Positions 25,369 through 41,180 are shown, numbered from the stretch's first letter. The stretch is DNA of 64,000 bases from Rhynchopus sp. YZ270_cl-10 (GCA_964035575.1 OZ037924.1:434001-498000), one strand, 5' to 3'. Notes: generated from the sequence alone by a model not told the origin. A program made the numbers and translations.

Positions 25369-26192
25369 CCTTAACACTCGGTGTTAAGGTCTTTAAGGTT
25401 GCTGATCACCCCACCCACCCACCCCCTCTAAGGCACCCCCCCCGCCCCCCCCCCGGGGTGGGTTTCGGCCATTTTTTTTCAGGTCTCTAAACGTCCAAAG
25501 AGGTCAAAAAAGTGGATTCTTGGGAAGATAGGAGGTTTTTTTGAGGGTTTGCAAATGAGAAAGACCTCCAAACCCTGACAGACCCTGAAACCAGGGTGTC
25601 GCGAGTACCCCTTTTTTACACGTGTTTCTTAAGGGTTCTACAGGGTTATACAGGCAAAACAGGCGTTTTGGCCAAAAACCCGGTTTTTCAGGCAGGTAAC
25701 CGGGTTTGAGGCTTGGGAAACGTGCCAGAGCGGTGTGAGAACCATGCGTGGGGGTTTGTAACCACTCGTTGCGTTGGTTGCGTTGCCTTCGCTACGTTGC
25801 GTTCGTTACGTACACACCGGTTACGTTGTGTTGCATGCGTTGCGTTCGTTGTGTAGAGATCGTTATATACAGAGTGCAACGAACAGAGCGGTTGCGTTGC
25901 GTTGGTTGTGTTCGGTTGGTTACGTTCGTTGCGTTCCGATCGTTACGTACACATCGGTTGCGTTGCGTTGCATGCGTTGCGTTCGGTGCGTTGCGTTGCT
26001 TCCGTGTCTTTGGTTCGAGACGTTACGTACCGAACGGTTGCGTTGCGTCGGTTGCATTCGTTCCGTTCACATCGTTCCGATCTGAACGGAACGATGTGAA
26101 CGCAAGAAACGTATCGCATCGGTTGCGTTGGTTGGCTTGTGTACGTTGCAAACCTTTCATACATCAACCACACCAGCCAGTGAGTGTTAAGG
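25369..26192. mobile_element. Hairpin-ended repeat element, copy 2, inside the satellite
   Basis: The left end is a hairpin (CCTTAACA / TGTTAAGG, 25369-25389). The right end is the inverse of CCTTAACACTC at 26182-26192. The trinucleotide ATT flanks both ends, a possible target duplication. It shares the 25575-25745 block with copy 1. The interior carries GCGTTGCGTTGGTT-type simple repeats, and at 26064-26102 a perfect 16-bp-stem hairpin with a 7-nt loop. No transposase or replication protein is present. The end sequence differs from that of copy 1, yet the two ends agree within each copy. Confidence 0.6.
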
Positions 26193-26204
26193 ATTGCCAA
26201 AAAA

Positions 26205-29200
26205 AACTAAATGAAACACGACCAAAACAACGCGTCCAAAACAACGCGACGAAAAGAGCGCGATGAAACACGACCAAAACAACGCGTCGAAAACAGCGCG
26301 ATGAAACACGACCAAAACAACGCGACGAAAAGAGCGCGATGAAACACGACCAAAACAACGCGTCCAAAACAACGCGACGAAAACAGCGCGATGAAACACG
26401 ACCAAAACAACGCGTCGAAAACAGCGCGATGAAACACGGCCAAAACAACGCGTCGAAAACAGCGCGATGAAACGCGGCCAAAACAACGCGACGAAAAGAG
26501 CGCGATGAAACACGACCAAAACAACGCGTCGAAAACAGCGCGATGAAACACGACCAAAACAACGCGACGAAAAGAGCGCGATGAAACACGACCAAAACAA
26601 CGCGTCCAAAACAACGCGACGAAAACAGCGCGATGAAACACGACCAAAACAACGCGTCGAAAACAGCGCGATGAAACGCGGCCAAAACAACGCGACGAAA
26701 ACAGCGCGATGAAACACGGCCAAAACAACGCGTCGAAAACAGCGCGATGAAACGCGGCCAAAACAACGCGACGAAAACAGGGCGATGAAACACGACCAAA
26801 ACAACGCGTCCAAAACAACGCGACGAAAACAGCGCGATGAAACACGACCAAAACAACGCGTCCAAAACAACGCGACGAAAACAGCGCGATGAAACACGAC
26901 CAAAACAACGCGTCCAAAACAACGCGACGAAAACAGCGCGATGAAACACGACCAAAACAACGCGTCCAAAACAACGCGACGAAAACAGCGCGATGAAACG
27001 CGACCAAAACAACGCGACGAAAAGAGCGCGATGAAACACGACCAAAACAACGCGACGAAAACAGCGCGATGAAACACCACCAAAACAACGCGTCCAAAAC
27101 AACGCGACGAAAACAGCGCGATGAAACACGGCCAAAACAACGCGTCCAAAACAACGCGACGAAAACAGCGCGATGAAACACGACCAAAACAACGCGTCGA
27201 AAACAGCGCGATGAAACACGACCAAAACAACGCGACGAAAAGAGCGCGATGAAACACGACCAAAACAACGCGTCCAAAACAACGCGTCGAAAACAGCGCG
27301 ATGAAACGCGGCCAAAACAACGCGACGAAAACAGCGCGATGAAACACGACCAAAACAACGCGACGAAAACAGCGCGATGAAACACGGCCAAAACAACGCG
27401 ACGAAAACAGCGCGATGAAACACGGCCAAAACAACGCGATGAAAACAGCACGATGAAACACGACCAAAACAACGCGTCGAAAACAGCGCGATGAAACGCG
27501 GCCAAAACAACGCGACGAAAACAGCGCGATGAAACACGGCCAAAACAACGCGTCGAAAACAGCGCGATGAAACGCGGCCAAAACAACGCGACGAAAACAG
27601 CGCGATGAAACACGACCAAAACAACGCGACGAAAACAGCGCGATGAAACACGGCCAAAACAACGCGACGAAAACAGCGCGATGAAACACGGCCAAAACAA
27701 CGCGTCGAAAACAGCGCGATGAAACACGGCCAAAACAACGCGTCGAAAACAGCGCGATGAAACGCGGCCAAAACAACGCGACGAAAACAGCGCGATGAAA
27801 CACGGCCAAAACAACGCGTCGAAAACAGCGCGATGAAACACGACCAAAACAACGCGACGAAAACAGCGCGATGAAACACGACCAAAACAACGCGTCCAAA
27901 ACAACGCGACGAAAACAGCGCGATGAAACACGACCAAAACAACGCGTCGAAAACAGCGCGATGAAACGCGGCCAAAACAACGCGACGAAAACAGCGCGAT
28001 GAAACACGGCCAAAACAACGCGTCGAAAACAGCGCGATGAAACGCGGCCAAAACAACGCGACGAAAACAGGGCGATGAAACACGACCAAAACAACGCGTC
28101 CAAAACAACGCGACGAAAAGAGCGCGATGAAACACGACCAAAACAACGCGTCGAAAACAGCGCGATGAAACACGACCAAAACAACGCGACGAAAAGAGCG
28201 CGATGAAACACGACCAAAACAACGCGTCGAAAACAGCGCGATGAAACACGACCAAAACAACGCGTCCAAAACAGCGCGATGAAACGCGGCCAAAACAACG
28301 CGACGAAAACAGGGCGATGAAACACGACCAAAACAACGCGTCCAAAACAACGCGACGAAAAGAGCGAGATGAAACACGACCAAAACAACGCGTCGAAAAC
28401 AGCGCGATGAAACGCGGCCAAAACAACGCGACGAAAACAGGGCGATGAAACACGACCAAAACAACGCGTCCAAAACAACGCGACGAAAAGAGCGCGATGA
28501 AACACGACCAAAACAACGCGTCCAAAACAACGCGACGAAAAGAGCGCGATGAAACACGACCAAAACAACGCGTCGAAAACAGCGCGATGAAACACGACCA
28601 AAACAACGCGACGAAAAGAGCGCGATGAAACACGACCAAAACAACGCGTCCAAAACAACGCGACGAAAACAGCGCGATGAAACACGACCAAAACAACGCG
28701 TCGAAAACAGCGCGATGAAACACGGCCAAAACAACGCGTCGAAAACAGCGCGATGAAACGCGGCCAAAACAACGCGACGAAAAGAGCGCGATGAAACACG
28801 ACCAAAACAACGCGTCGAAAACAGCGCGATGAAACACGACCAAAACAACGCGACGAAAAGAGCGCGATGAAACACGACCAAAACAACGCGTCCAAAACAA
28901 CGCGACGAAAACAGCGCGATGAAACACGACCAAAACAACGCGTCGAAAACAGCGCGATGAAACACGGCCAAAACAACGCGTCGAAAACAGCGCGATGAAA
29001 CGCGGCCAAAACAACGCGACGAAAACAGCGCGATGAAACACGGCCAAAACAACGCGTCGAAAACAGCGCGATGAAACGCGGCCAAAACAACGCGACGAAA
29101 ACAGGGCGATGAAACACGACCAAAACAACGCGTCCAAAACAACGCGACGAAAACAGCGCGATGAAACACGACCAAAACAACGCGTCCAAAACAACGCGAC

Positions 29201-32200
29201 GAAAACAGCGCGATGAAACACGACCAAAACAACGCGTCCAAAACAACGCGACGAAAACAGCGCGATGAAACACGACCAAAACAACGCGACGAAAAGAGCG
29301 CGATGAAACACGACCAAAACAACGCGACGAAAACAGCGCGATGAAACACCACCAAAACAACGCGTCCAAAACAACGCGACGAAAACAGCGCGATGAAACA
29401 CGGCCAAAACAACGCGTCCAAAACAACGCGACGAAAACAGCGCGATGAAACACGACCAAAACAACGCGTCCAAAACAACGCGACGAAAACAGCGCGATGA
29501 AACACGACCAAAACAACGCGACGAAAAGAGCGCGATGAAACACGACCAAAACAACGCGACGAAAACAGCGCGATGAAACACCACCAAAACAACGCGTCCA
29601 AAACAACGCGACGAAAACAGCGCGATGAAACACGGCCAAAACAACGCGTCCAAAACAACGCGACGAAAACAGCGCGATGAAACACGACCAAAACAACGCG
29701 TCGAAAACAGCGCGATGAAACACGACCAAAACAACGCGACGAAAAGAGCGCGATGAAACACGACCAAAACAACGCGTCCAAAACAACGCGTCGAAAACAG
29801 CGCGATGAAACGCGGCCAAAACAACGCGACGAAAACAGCGCGATGAAACACGACCAAAACAACGCGACGAAAACAGCGCGATGAAACACGGCCAAAACAA
29901 CGCGACGAAAACAGCGCGATGAAACACGGCCAAAACAACGCGATGAAAACAGCACGATGAAACACGACCAAAACAACGCGTCGAAAACAGCGCGATGAAA
30001 CACGGCCAAAACAACGCGACGAAAACAGCGCGATGAAACACGGCCAAAACAACGCGTCGAAAACAGCGCGATGAAACACGGCCAAAACAACGCGTCGAAA
30101 ACAGCGCGATGAAACACGGCCAAAACAACGCGTCGAAAACAGCGCGATGAAACACGACCAAAACAACGCGTCGAAAACAGCGCGATGAAACACGGCCAAA
30201 ACAACGCGACGAAAACAGCGCGATGAAACACGGCCAAAACAACGCGTCGAAAACAGCGCGATGAAACACGGCCAAAACAACGCGTCGAAAACAGCGCGAT
30301 GAAACGCGGCCAAAACAACGCGACGAAAACAGCGCGATGAAACACGACCAAAACAACGCGTCCAAAACAACGCGACGAAAACAGCGCGATGAAACACGAC
30401 CAAAACAACGCGTCGAAAACAGCGCGATGAAACTCGGCCAAAACAACGCGACGAAAACAGCGCGATGAAACACGGCCAAAACAACGCGTCGAAAACAGCG
30501 CGATGAAACGCGGCCAAAACAACGCGACGAAAACAGGGCGATGAAACACGACCAAAACAACGCGTCCAAAACAACGCGACGAAAAGAGCGAGATGAAACA
30601 CGACCAAAACAACGCGACGAAAACAGCGCGATGAAACACGACCAAAACAACGCGTCGAAAACAGCGCGATGAAACACGACCAAAACAACGCGTCCAAAAC
30701 AGCGCGATGAAACGCGGCCAAAACAACGCGTCGAAAACAGCGCGATGAAACACGACCAAAACAACGCGTCGAAAACAGCGCGATGAAACACGACCAAAAC
30801 AACGCGTCCAAAACAGCGCGATGAAACGCGGCCAAAACAACGCGTCGAAAACAGCGCGATGAAACACGACCAAAACAACGCGTCCAAAACAGCGCGATGA
30901 AACGCGGCCAAAACAACGCGACGAAAACAGCGCGATGAAACACGGCCAAAACAACGCGTCCAAAACAACGCGACGAAAACAGCGCGATGAAACACGACCA
31001 AAACAACGCGTCCAAAACAACGCGACGAAAAGAGCGCGATGAAACACGACCAAAACAACGCGTCGAAAACAGCGCGATGAAACACGACCAAAACAACGCG
31101 ACGAAAAGAGCGCGATGAAACACGACCAAAACAACGCGTCCAAAACAACGCGACGAAAACAGCGCGATGAAACACGACCAAAACAACGCGTCCAAAACAA
31201 CGCGACGAAAACAGCGCGATGAAACACGACCAAAACAACGCGTCGAAAACAGCGCGATGAAACGCGGCCAAAACAACGCGACGAAAACAGCGCGATGAAA
31301 CACGGCCAAAACAACGCGTCGAAAACAGCGCGATGAAACGCGGCCAAAACAACGCGACGAAAACAGGGCGATGAAACACGACCAAAACAACGCGTCCAAA
31401 ACAACGCGACGAAAAGAGCGAGATGAAACACGACCAAAACAACGCGTCGAAAACAGCGCGATGAAACACGGCCAAAACAACGCGTCGAAAACAGCGCGAT
31501 GAAACGCGGCCAAAACAACGCGACGAAAACAGGGCGATGAAACACGACCAAAACAACGCGTCGAAAACAGCGCTATGAAACGCGGCCAAAACAACGCGAC
31601 GAAAACAGCGCGATGAAACACGACCAAAACAACGCGTCGAAAACAGCGCTATGAAACGCGGCCAAAACAACGCGACGAAAACAGCGCGATGAAACACGAC
31701 CAAAACAACGCGTCCAAAACAACGCGACGAAAACAGCGCGATGAAACACGACCAAAACAACGCGTCGAAAACAGCGCGATGAAACACGGCCAAAACAACG
31801 CGTCGAAAACAGCGCGATGAAACGCGGCCAAAACAACGCGACGAAAACAGCGCGATGAAACACGGCCAAAACAACGCGTCGAAAACAGCGCGATGAAACA
31901 CGACCAAAACAACGCGTCCAAAACAGCGCTATGAAACGCGGCCAAAACAACGCGACGAAAACAGCGCGATGAAACACGGCCAAAACAACGCGTCGAAAAC
32001 AGCGCTATGAAACGCGGCCAAAACAACGCGACGAAAACAGCGCGATGAAACGCGGCCAAAACAACGCGTCGAAAACAGCGCGATGAAACACGACCAAAAC
32101 AACGCGTCCAAAACAGCGCTATGAAACGCGGCCAAAACAACGCGACGAAAACAGCGCGATGAAACACGGCCAAAACAACGCGTCGAAAACAGCGCGATGA

Positions 32201-34226
32201 AACGCGGCCAAAACAACGCGACGAAAACAGGGCGATGAAACACGACCAAAACAACGCGTCCAAAACAACGCGACGAAAACAGCGCGATGAAACACGACCA
32301 AAACAACGCGTCGAAAACAGCGCTATGAAACACGGCCAAAACAACGCGTCGAAAACAGCGCGATGAAACACGGCCAAAACAACGCGACGAAAACAGCGCG
32401 ATGAAACACGGCCAAAACAACGCGTCGAAAACAGCGCGATGAAACGCGGCCAAAACAACGCGACGAAAACAGCGCGATGAAACGCGGCCAAAACAACGCG
32501 ACGAAAACAGCGCGATGAAACACGACCAAAACAACGCGTCCAAAACAACGCGACGAAAACAGCGCGATGAAACGCGACCAAAACAACGCGACGAAAAGAG
32601 CGCGATGAAACACGACCAAAACAACGCGTCGAAAACAGCGCGATGAAACACGGCCAAAACAACGCGACGAAAACAGCGCGATGAAACACCACCAAAACAA
32701 CGCGTCCAAAACAACGCGACGAAAACAGCGCGATGAAACACGACCAAAACAACGCGTCGAAAACAGCGAGATGAAACGCGGCCTAAACAACGCGACGAAA
32801 ACAGCGCGATGAAACACCACCAAAACAACGCGTCCAAAACAACGCGACGAAAACAGCGCGATGAAACACGACCAAAACAACGCGTCGAAAACAGCGCGAT
32901 GAAACACGGCCAAAACAACGCGTCGAAAACAGCGCGATGAAACACGGCCAAAACAACGCGACGAAAACAGCGCGATGAAACACGGCCAAAACAACGCGAC
33001 GAAAACAGCGCGATGAAACACGGCCAAAACAACGCGTCGAAAACAGCGCGATGAAACGCGGCCAAAACAACGCGTCCAAAACAACGCGACGAAAACAGCG
33101 CGATGAAACACGACCAAAACAACGCGTCGAAAACAGCGCGATGAAACACGACCAAAACAACGCGTCCAAAACAGCGCGATGAAACGCGGCCAAAACAACG
33201 CGACGAAAACAGCGCGATGAAACACGGCCAAAACAACACGTCCAAAACAACGCGACGAAAACAGCGCGATGAAACACGACCAAAACAACGCGTCGAAAAC
33301 AGCGCGATGAAACACGACCAAAACAACGCGACGAAAACAGCGCGATGAAACACGACCAAAACAACGCGTCCAAAACAACGCGTCGAAAACAGCGCGATGA
33401 AACGCGGCCAAAACAACGCGACGAAAACAGCGCGATGAAACACGGCCAAAACAACGCGATGAAAACAGCACGATGAAACACGACCAAAACAACGCGTCGA
33501 AAACAGCGCGATGAAACACGGCCAAAACAACGCGTCGAAAACAGCGCGATGAAACACGGCCAAAACAACGCGATGAAAACAGCACGATGAAACACGACCA
33601 AAACAACGCGTCGAAAACAGCGCGATGAAACACGGCCAAAACAACGCGTCGAAAACAGCGCGATGAAACACGGCCAAAACAACGCGACGAAAACAGTGCG
33701 ATGAAACACGGCCATAACAACGCGACGAAAACAGCGCGATGACACACGGCCAAAACAACGCGTCGAAAAAAGCGCGATGAAACACGGCAAAAACAACGCG
33801 ACGAAAACAGCGCGATGAAACGCGGCCAAAACAACGCGTCGAAAACAGCGCGATGAAACGCGGCCAAAACAACGCGACGAAAACAGCGTGATGAAACGCG
33901 GCCAAAACAACGCGTCGAAAACAGCGCGATGAAACGCGACCAAAACAACGCGACGAAAACAGCGCGATGAAACACGACCAAAACAACGCGTCGAAAACAG
34001 CGCGATGAAACGCGTCCAAAACAACGCGTCCAAAACAGCGCGATGAAACGCGGCCAAAACAACGCGTCGAAAACAGCGCGATGAAACACGACCAAAACAA
34101 CGCGACGAAAACAGCGCGATGAAACGCGACCAAAACAACGCGTCGAAAACAGCGCGATGAAACACGGCCAAAACGACGCGTCGAAAACAGCGCGATGAAA
34201 CGCGTCCAAAACAACGCGACGAAAGC
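26205..34226. repeat. Minisatellite array, right part (38- and 52-bp units)
   Basis: The same modules as the left array continue for 8 kb. As far as I can align by eye, 26780-27408 repeats the variant order of 24733-25361, the segment just left of the inserted element. The right edge (about 33690-34226) contains more point variants than the centre. Minus-strand frames of up to 1906 codons are open in all three phases and translate to a Phe/Arg/Cys/Val-rich 38-residue periodic sequence, which I regard as a by-product of the stop-free unit. Confidence 0.95.
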
Positions 34227-34285
34227 ATAGTGTTGAAACGCATGCAAATAAGAATGCCTTTAGAATGTAGAGTACGAGAAGGTAT

Positions 34286-34702
34286 TCAAAAGAGTGGCTT
34301 TGAATGCCACAATAAGAATGTGTTCACACATTGTCGAGAGACCGGCGTATTCCGGTTACGTTGTTGATAATTTTGTTGTGAACTGTGCTGAGCAAAATCA
34401 TCGTATTCTTTACATTTGCTATGCACAGACTGGATGTTTGGTATGTGTGATGCGGAGAGTTTGCTTTGACGAAGCTGTGCTGTATTCTTTAACGGGATTT
34501 GTTTCAAAGTATTGTTTGTTCTACGCTTTTGATTTAGTCGGTGTCGTTCTGACACGTTTCTTTCGACGTATTCGTTTGTTAGTGATTTGATTTTTAAATT
34601 GTACACTAGTGTGGACCACCATTTATTATGGATCCCCAGAATGGTCTTTACGACCCATAGAGGGAAATCGCGACACGACCTAAGACAGACTACATGTTGC
34701 AT
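34286..34702 (-). CDS. Hypothetical protein next to the satellite
   Basis: A 138-codon frame from an ATG at 34702, beginning MQHVVCLRSCRDFPLW. It is basic and rich in Asn, Gln, Ser and Lys, with no recognisable domain, signal or membrane segment. It abuts the right edge of the satellite. Codon use is AT-richer than the established genes, so it may be chance. Confidence 0.2.
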   Translation of the reverse strand: MQHVVCLRSCRDFPLWVVKTILGIHNKWWSTLVYNLKIKSLTNEYVERNVSERHRLNQKRRTNNTLKQIPLKNTAQLRQSKLSASHIPNIQSVHSKCKEYDDFAQHSSQQNYQQRNRNTPVSRQCVNTFLLWHSKPLF

Positions 34703-37379
<2,677 letters not shown>

Positions 37380-38616
37380 GTCGCGGGAAACCAATAAAAA
37401 AACAAAGCAAGACAAAAATAAAACAAAAAGCAAATAATTTACCATATTTTTATGGGTGGACGACGACGTCCCCCCCTTTTTGAAAAGGAACACAGTGAAA
37501 AAATTACAATGGAATGGAGGGGAGTAGAGTGGAGGGGGTGGGAAGGGAATTTTTATTTTTTGTACTATTTAATACCATCATCGCTGGGGGAGGGGAGAAG
37601 AAAAAATAAAGAAGCAAACTAGCGGGTGAAAAAAGAGTACCTAAAAGTCATTGTGCATGGTCGCAGGTCTTTTACGGAGTCGTCTTTGTTTAAGTAGGGC
37701 CGGGTGTGCGAGGGTTTGTGTTTTTCTTCTAATATGTTTGTTGTATTTGTGTCGTTGCCCCTTTACTGCATTTTTATTGCTCTGATATGTGTGTTTGGAA
37801 GCAGGTGTGAGTAGTACCTCAGACCGGAACATTGCACACATGAAAAGTATTTTTTTTTTTTTTTTTTGCCTTTTTTGGTGTCTCATTTTGTGCCTTTCGT
37901 TGTGTTTGTATGTTGAAATTGTTCCGGATAGATATAAACAAAATCAATACAAAAATATCCATCGAACAACGCCAACAGCCAGTTCCCCCACCCCACAGTC
38001 TATTTAAGATACCCACAGCCTAGTTCACTTGGTTGTGGAGTGGGGTGGGTTTGTGTACATGAATTCATATAATTTTATTTTTGAGGATTTCGAGTGAAAA
38101 AGATATTCTACTTACCTCACTATGCATCTGTGCCCCGTATAGGTCATTATTTTTTCTGAGTAAAAAAGTCCGTTTGTGTTCCCACCCCCCCTTTTTTTTT
38201 GAGGGGAGATGGGGGGTGTGTGTGGAGAGGGAGGACGGGGCATTTTCTCCCCCTCCCTTTTTTTTGCTTCTCATCTCTCCACTAATGCTCTTTTCTGGAT
38301 CAGAAGGTGTTACCATTCTGTAAAACATTGCCTTTTTCGTGTCAATGCTACAAGAACCTCCGTCCTTTTTTTATTTGAACATTTGATGGATATTTGTAAT
38401 TTGCAATTTCTACGATTTTTAAAACAAAAAAAAACACATAAAATACAACCGAACAAAAGCCAACAAGCATAACTTTCCGCAAAAAAAAAGGTTACTTCCC
38501 CTCCCCTCCTCCCTCCTCCCTCCTCCCCCCTTTCATCATTCTCCCATCTCTCCATCTCATTAAAAAGCAAAACACTATTTTTTTCCAGAAAAGAAAAAAT
38601 AAAAGGAAATATTACT
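37380..38616. other. Spacer between reductase and acyl-CoA dehydrogenase genes
   Basis: AT-rich sequence with T, A and C homopolymers. Open frames are low-complexity. A pyrimidine-rich tract (about 38480-38560) directly precedes the dehydrogenase start. No repeat or RNA gene is recognised. Confidence 0.45.
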
Positions 38617-39807
38617 ATGCACAGAATGAGAGCCGCAACACGTGCCCTGCAGAGCAGCAGGAGGCATTCTAGCGGGGTGTGCTTTGACCTTTCCGAGGAG
38701 CAGCAGATGATGCAGGATGTGGCCCGCAAGTTTGCGAGGGAGGTGATGATCCCGAAGGCTGCGGAGTACGACCGGACCATGGCGTACCCGAAGGAGATCT
38801 TCGATGCCGCATTCGAGACTGGCCTGGCGAACCTTCACATCCCAGAGGACTACGGTGGTCCTGGCCTGTCCAACCTCTCCGCCGTCGTTGTCTCCGAGGA
38901 GCTTGCCTACGGATGCACCGGAATGGCAACTGCCCTTGAGGCCAACGGCCTCGCATCTGCCCCCGTCCTCGTCGCAGGCACAGAAGAGCAGAAGAAGAGC
39001 TTCCTCGGACGTCTCACAGAGGAGCCCCTCCAAGCCGCCTACTGCGTCACCGAGCCCTCTGCAGGGTCCGATGTGCAGGGTATGAAGACCAAGGCGGTCC
39101 GCAAAGGGGACGACTGGGTCGTAAACGGCAGCAAGATGTGGATCACCAATGGAGGCGTTGCCAACTGGTTCTTCGTTCTCGCGAAGTCTGACGAAGGTTT
39201 CGTCGGGTTTGTTGTGGACAGAGACACCCCCGGGATCACCCTTGGACGGAAGGAGATCAACATGGGGCAGCGTTGCAGCGACACCCGGGCGATCAACTTT
39301 GAGGATGTTGTGATCCCGAACTCTCAGGTTCTGGGCAAGCCTGGTGATGGGTTCAAGATTGCGATGCGTGCGTTTGACAAGACGAGGCCGATTATTGCGA
39401 TTGGTGCCGTTGGGCTTGCACGCCGTGCATATGAGGAGGCTCGCAACTACAGCAAGGAGAGGACCACCTTTGGGAAGCCAATCTCGACGAACCAGGCTGT
39501 GTCCTTTATGCTGACGGACATGCTGATGGGGATTGAGGCGGGCAGGCTTATGACCTACAACGCCGCAGTGGCAGCAGACACGGGCAAGAGCAACACCCAC
39601 CTTGCGGCCATGGCAAAGTGCTACTGTGGTGACCACGCCAACAAGGTCGCCACAGACGCCGTCCAGATCTTCGGAGGAAACGGCTTCAACACCGAATACC
39701 CAGTGGAGAAGCTTATGCGTGACGCAAAGATCTACCAAATCTACGAGGGAACCTCCCAGATCCAGCGTCTCATCATCTCCAGGTGGCTTCTTACCCAGGA
39801 GGATTAG
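38617..39807 (+). CDS. ACADM: Medium-chain acyl-CoA dehydrogenase
   Basis: An intronless gene of 396 residues. The first 20 residues ([20 protein letters not shown]) are Arg/Ser-rich without acidic residues, a good mitochondrial presequence. The acyl-CoA dehydrogenase fold follows: [12 protein letters not shown] and the WITNGG motif line the FAD site, and E377 in [10 protein letters not shown] is the catalytic base at the medium-chain (MCAD) position. The C-terminal block [18 protein letters not shown] is characteristic of ACADM. The enzyme performs the first dehydrogenation of medium-chain acyl-CoA in mitochondrial beta-oxidation, passing electrons to ETF. The upstream neighbour encodes 2,4-dienoyl-CoA reductase of the same pathway, about 1.2 kb away on the same strand. 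Confidence 0.96.
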   Translation: MHRMRAATRALQSSRRHSSGVCFDLSEEQQMMQDVARKFAREVMIPKAAEYDRTMAYPKEIFDAAFETGLANLHIPEDYGGPGLSNLSAVVVSEELAYGCTGMATALEANGLASAPVLVAGTEEQKKSFLGRLTEEPLQAAYCVTEPSAGSDVQGMKTKAVRKGDDWVVNGSKMWITNGGVANWFFVLAKSDEGFVGFVVDRDTPGITLGRKEINMGQRCSDTRAINFEDVVIPNSQVLGKPGDGFKIAMRAFDKTRPIIAIGAVGLARRAYEEARNYSKERTTFGKPISTNQAVSFMLTDMLMGIEAGRLMTYNAAVAADTGKSNTHLAAMAKCYCGDHANKVATDAVQIFGGNGFNTEYPVEKLMRDAKIYQIYEGTSQIQRLIISRWLLTQED

Positions 39808-40579
39808 TGTTATTTGATTCTCTCACATTTTTTTTTGTTCCAAATGAGAGTGCAGTAGCGATGGGAAAAAGCAATGTTATGTCCCCTTAAAAAAATTCTC
39901 AAAAGCTAGAGTTATTGTGTTTTCTGGGTCCCAATTTTGTAAAAAAAGCTGTGTAAAATAAGTATTTCGATGTATTGTCTGAGGGTGAGGGGGGGATGCA
40001 AAAAAAATGGGGGGATGAGGGGTGTTTCAAAAAATTTCCATTCACCCCAAATATTCTTTTTCTTTCTTTTTCTTTTTTTTTTTTTTTGGTGTAATTTCGC
40101 AACATCTCCCACTCATGTTTTTTTTTTGTTCTCTGAATGGCCCTGTGGAGGGAGAAAAGTGGGAGTGAAAATGGGAGGGAAGGATTTTCCCTCATTTTTT
40201 TTCTGTTCCTTTTTTGATAAGGACAGTTAGCCTGCGTCTGCCGGTATCCGGTGGGGTGTTTGTACTACACTGTGAGGTGTACTTTCAGCTTCTCTCACTG
40301 TCGATAAGGAAGTGCAATAACGCACCTTAGAAAGAAGGAGGGTTTTTACATGAGAACAATTTTTCAGGTTATGATATCCTGCATGAGGTTGGGAGAGGGA
40401 TATTTTCTGAGCAAAATATTAGGAGCAACTCTGTTTTATTATGTAAAAAAAGTGTACGTGTGCGCCTTAGGCTTGTTCATCTTTCAAGTTACTTTGCTAC
40501 CTTTTTTTGTTGTTGTTCTTGGTCCTGTTGCATGAATATAATACATCTATTTTCAGTTTTAGCAAAAATTTTTTAGAGA

Positions 40580-40625
40580 GTGACCTAAGCACGAGAGGCT
40601 TAGGTTCACTTTACTAATTTTGCTC
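40580..40625 (+). repeat. Dispersed CTAAGC-hairpin repeat, copy at 40.6 kb
   Basis: GTGACCTAAGCACGAGAGGC followed by TTAGGTTCACTTTACTAA. The CTAAGC/GCTTAG arms enclose ACGAGAG. T-rich sequence follows, as in the other copies. Confidence 0.6.
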
Positions 40626-40971
40626 CTTTTTTGTTTGTTTGTGCATTTGTCATACTCTTTGCACACTGGAAGGGGCAATTGGTACGACTGCAGTAAAAAT
40701 GTCAAACAATATCTCGGGGAAATGGAAAACAAAGAACAAGGGGGGAAAAAACAAAAATATAAACATAAAGGGAAAAAGAGACAGCAGGATTGCCACGCTT
40801 CCGAATTTTTTTTTACAAAAAAAGATTTGTATGTTTTAACTGCAACGAACAAAGACACTTTTTTTTTTGTGTCACGAACAGCAAAAAATGCAACAGCATC
40901 ACAGTATTTTAACCAATCCAGAATATCAGAGTTATTTTCACTTTGATTACCACCTCGGTAAAAAAAAAAAT

Positions 40972-41015
40972 TATAGTGGAGCACACTCTAGGGTGGCTAC
41001 ACTAATACAACCAAG
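40972..41015 (+). repeat. Dispersed GTGGAGC...CTACACTAATAC motif, copy at 41.0 kb
   Basis: TATAGTGGAGCACACTC then GGGTGGCTACACTAATAC. The same order of words occurs at 49651-49696 and 56971-57010 and, inverted, at 8435-8470. It looks like one end of a Tc1/mariner- or pogo-type inverted repeat, but no partner end is close by. Confidence 0.5.
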
Positions 41016-41113
41016 TTTTCAAAAAAAAATACATTCTCCCCCGTTCCCCCTTTTTTTTAAAGAACTGCAGAAAACTAAAACCAATATGGCAGAGATTGGT
41101 GCATCTGTTTCAA

Positions 41114-41180
41114 GGTGATTAAGTACAAGAGGCTTAGGGTCATCTTATAAACTTTTCTTTTATTTATCTGCACATATCGC
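41114..41180 (+). repeat. Dispersed CTAAGC-hairpin repeat, copy at 41.1 kb
   Basis: GGTGATTAAGTACAAGAGGC then TTAGGGTCATCTTATAAAC, followed by a T-rich tract and TCTGCACATATCGC. The last word also follows the copy at 55.65 kb (TCTGCGCATATCAG), so the conserved block is about 65 bp. Confidence 0.6.

Noticed and set aside
18700-34226. CRISPR array
   Set aside because: Repeats are contiguous without unique spacers, and the surrounding genes are eukaryotic.
18708-34247. Very long minus-strand reading frames (up to about 1900 codons) across the satellite as giant repeat proteins
   Set aside because: All three frames are equally open, the period is not a multiple of three, and the translations are the same 38-residue string in rotating phase. 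This is expected from a stop-free unit and is not evidence of coding.
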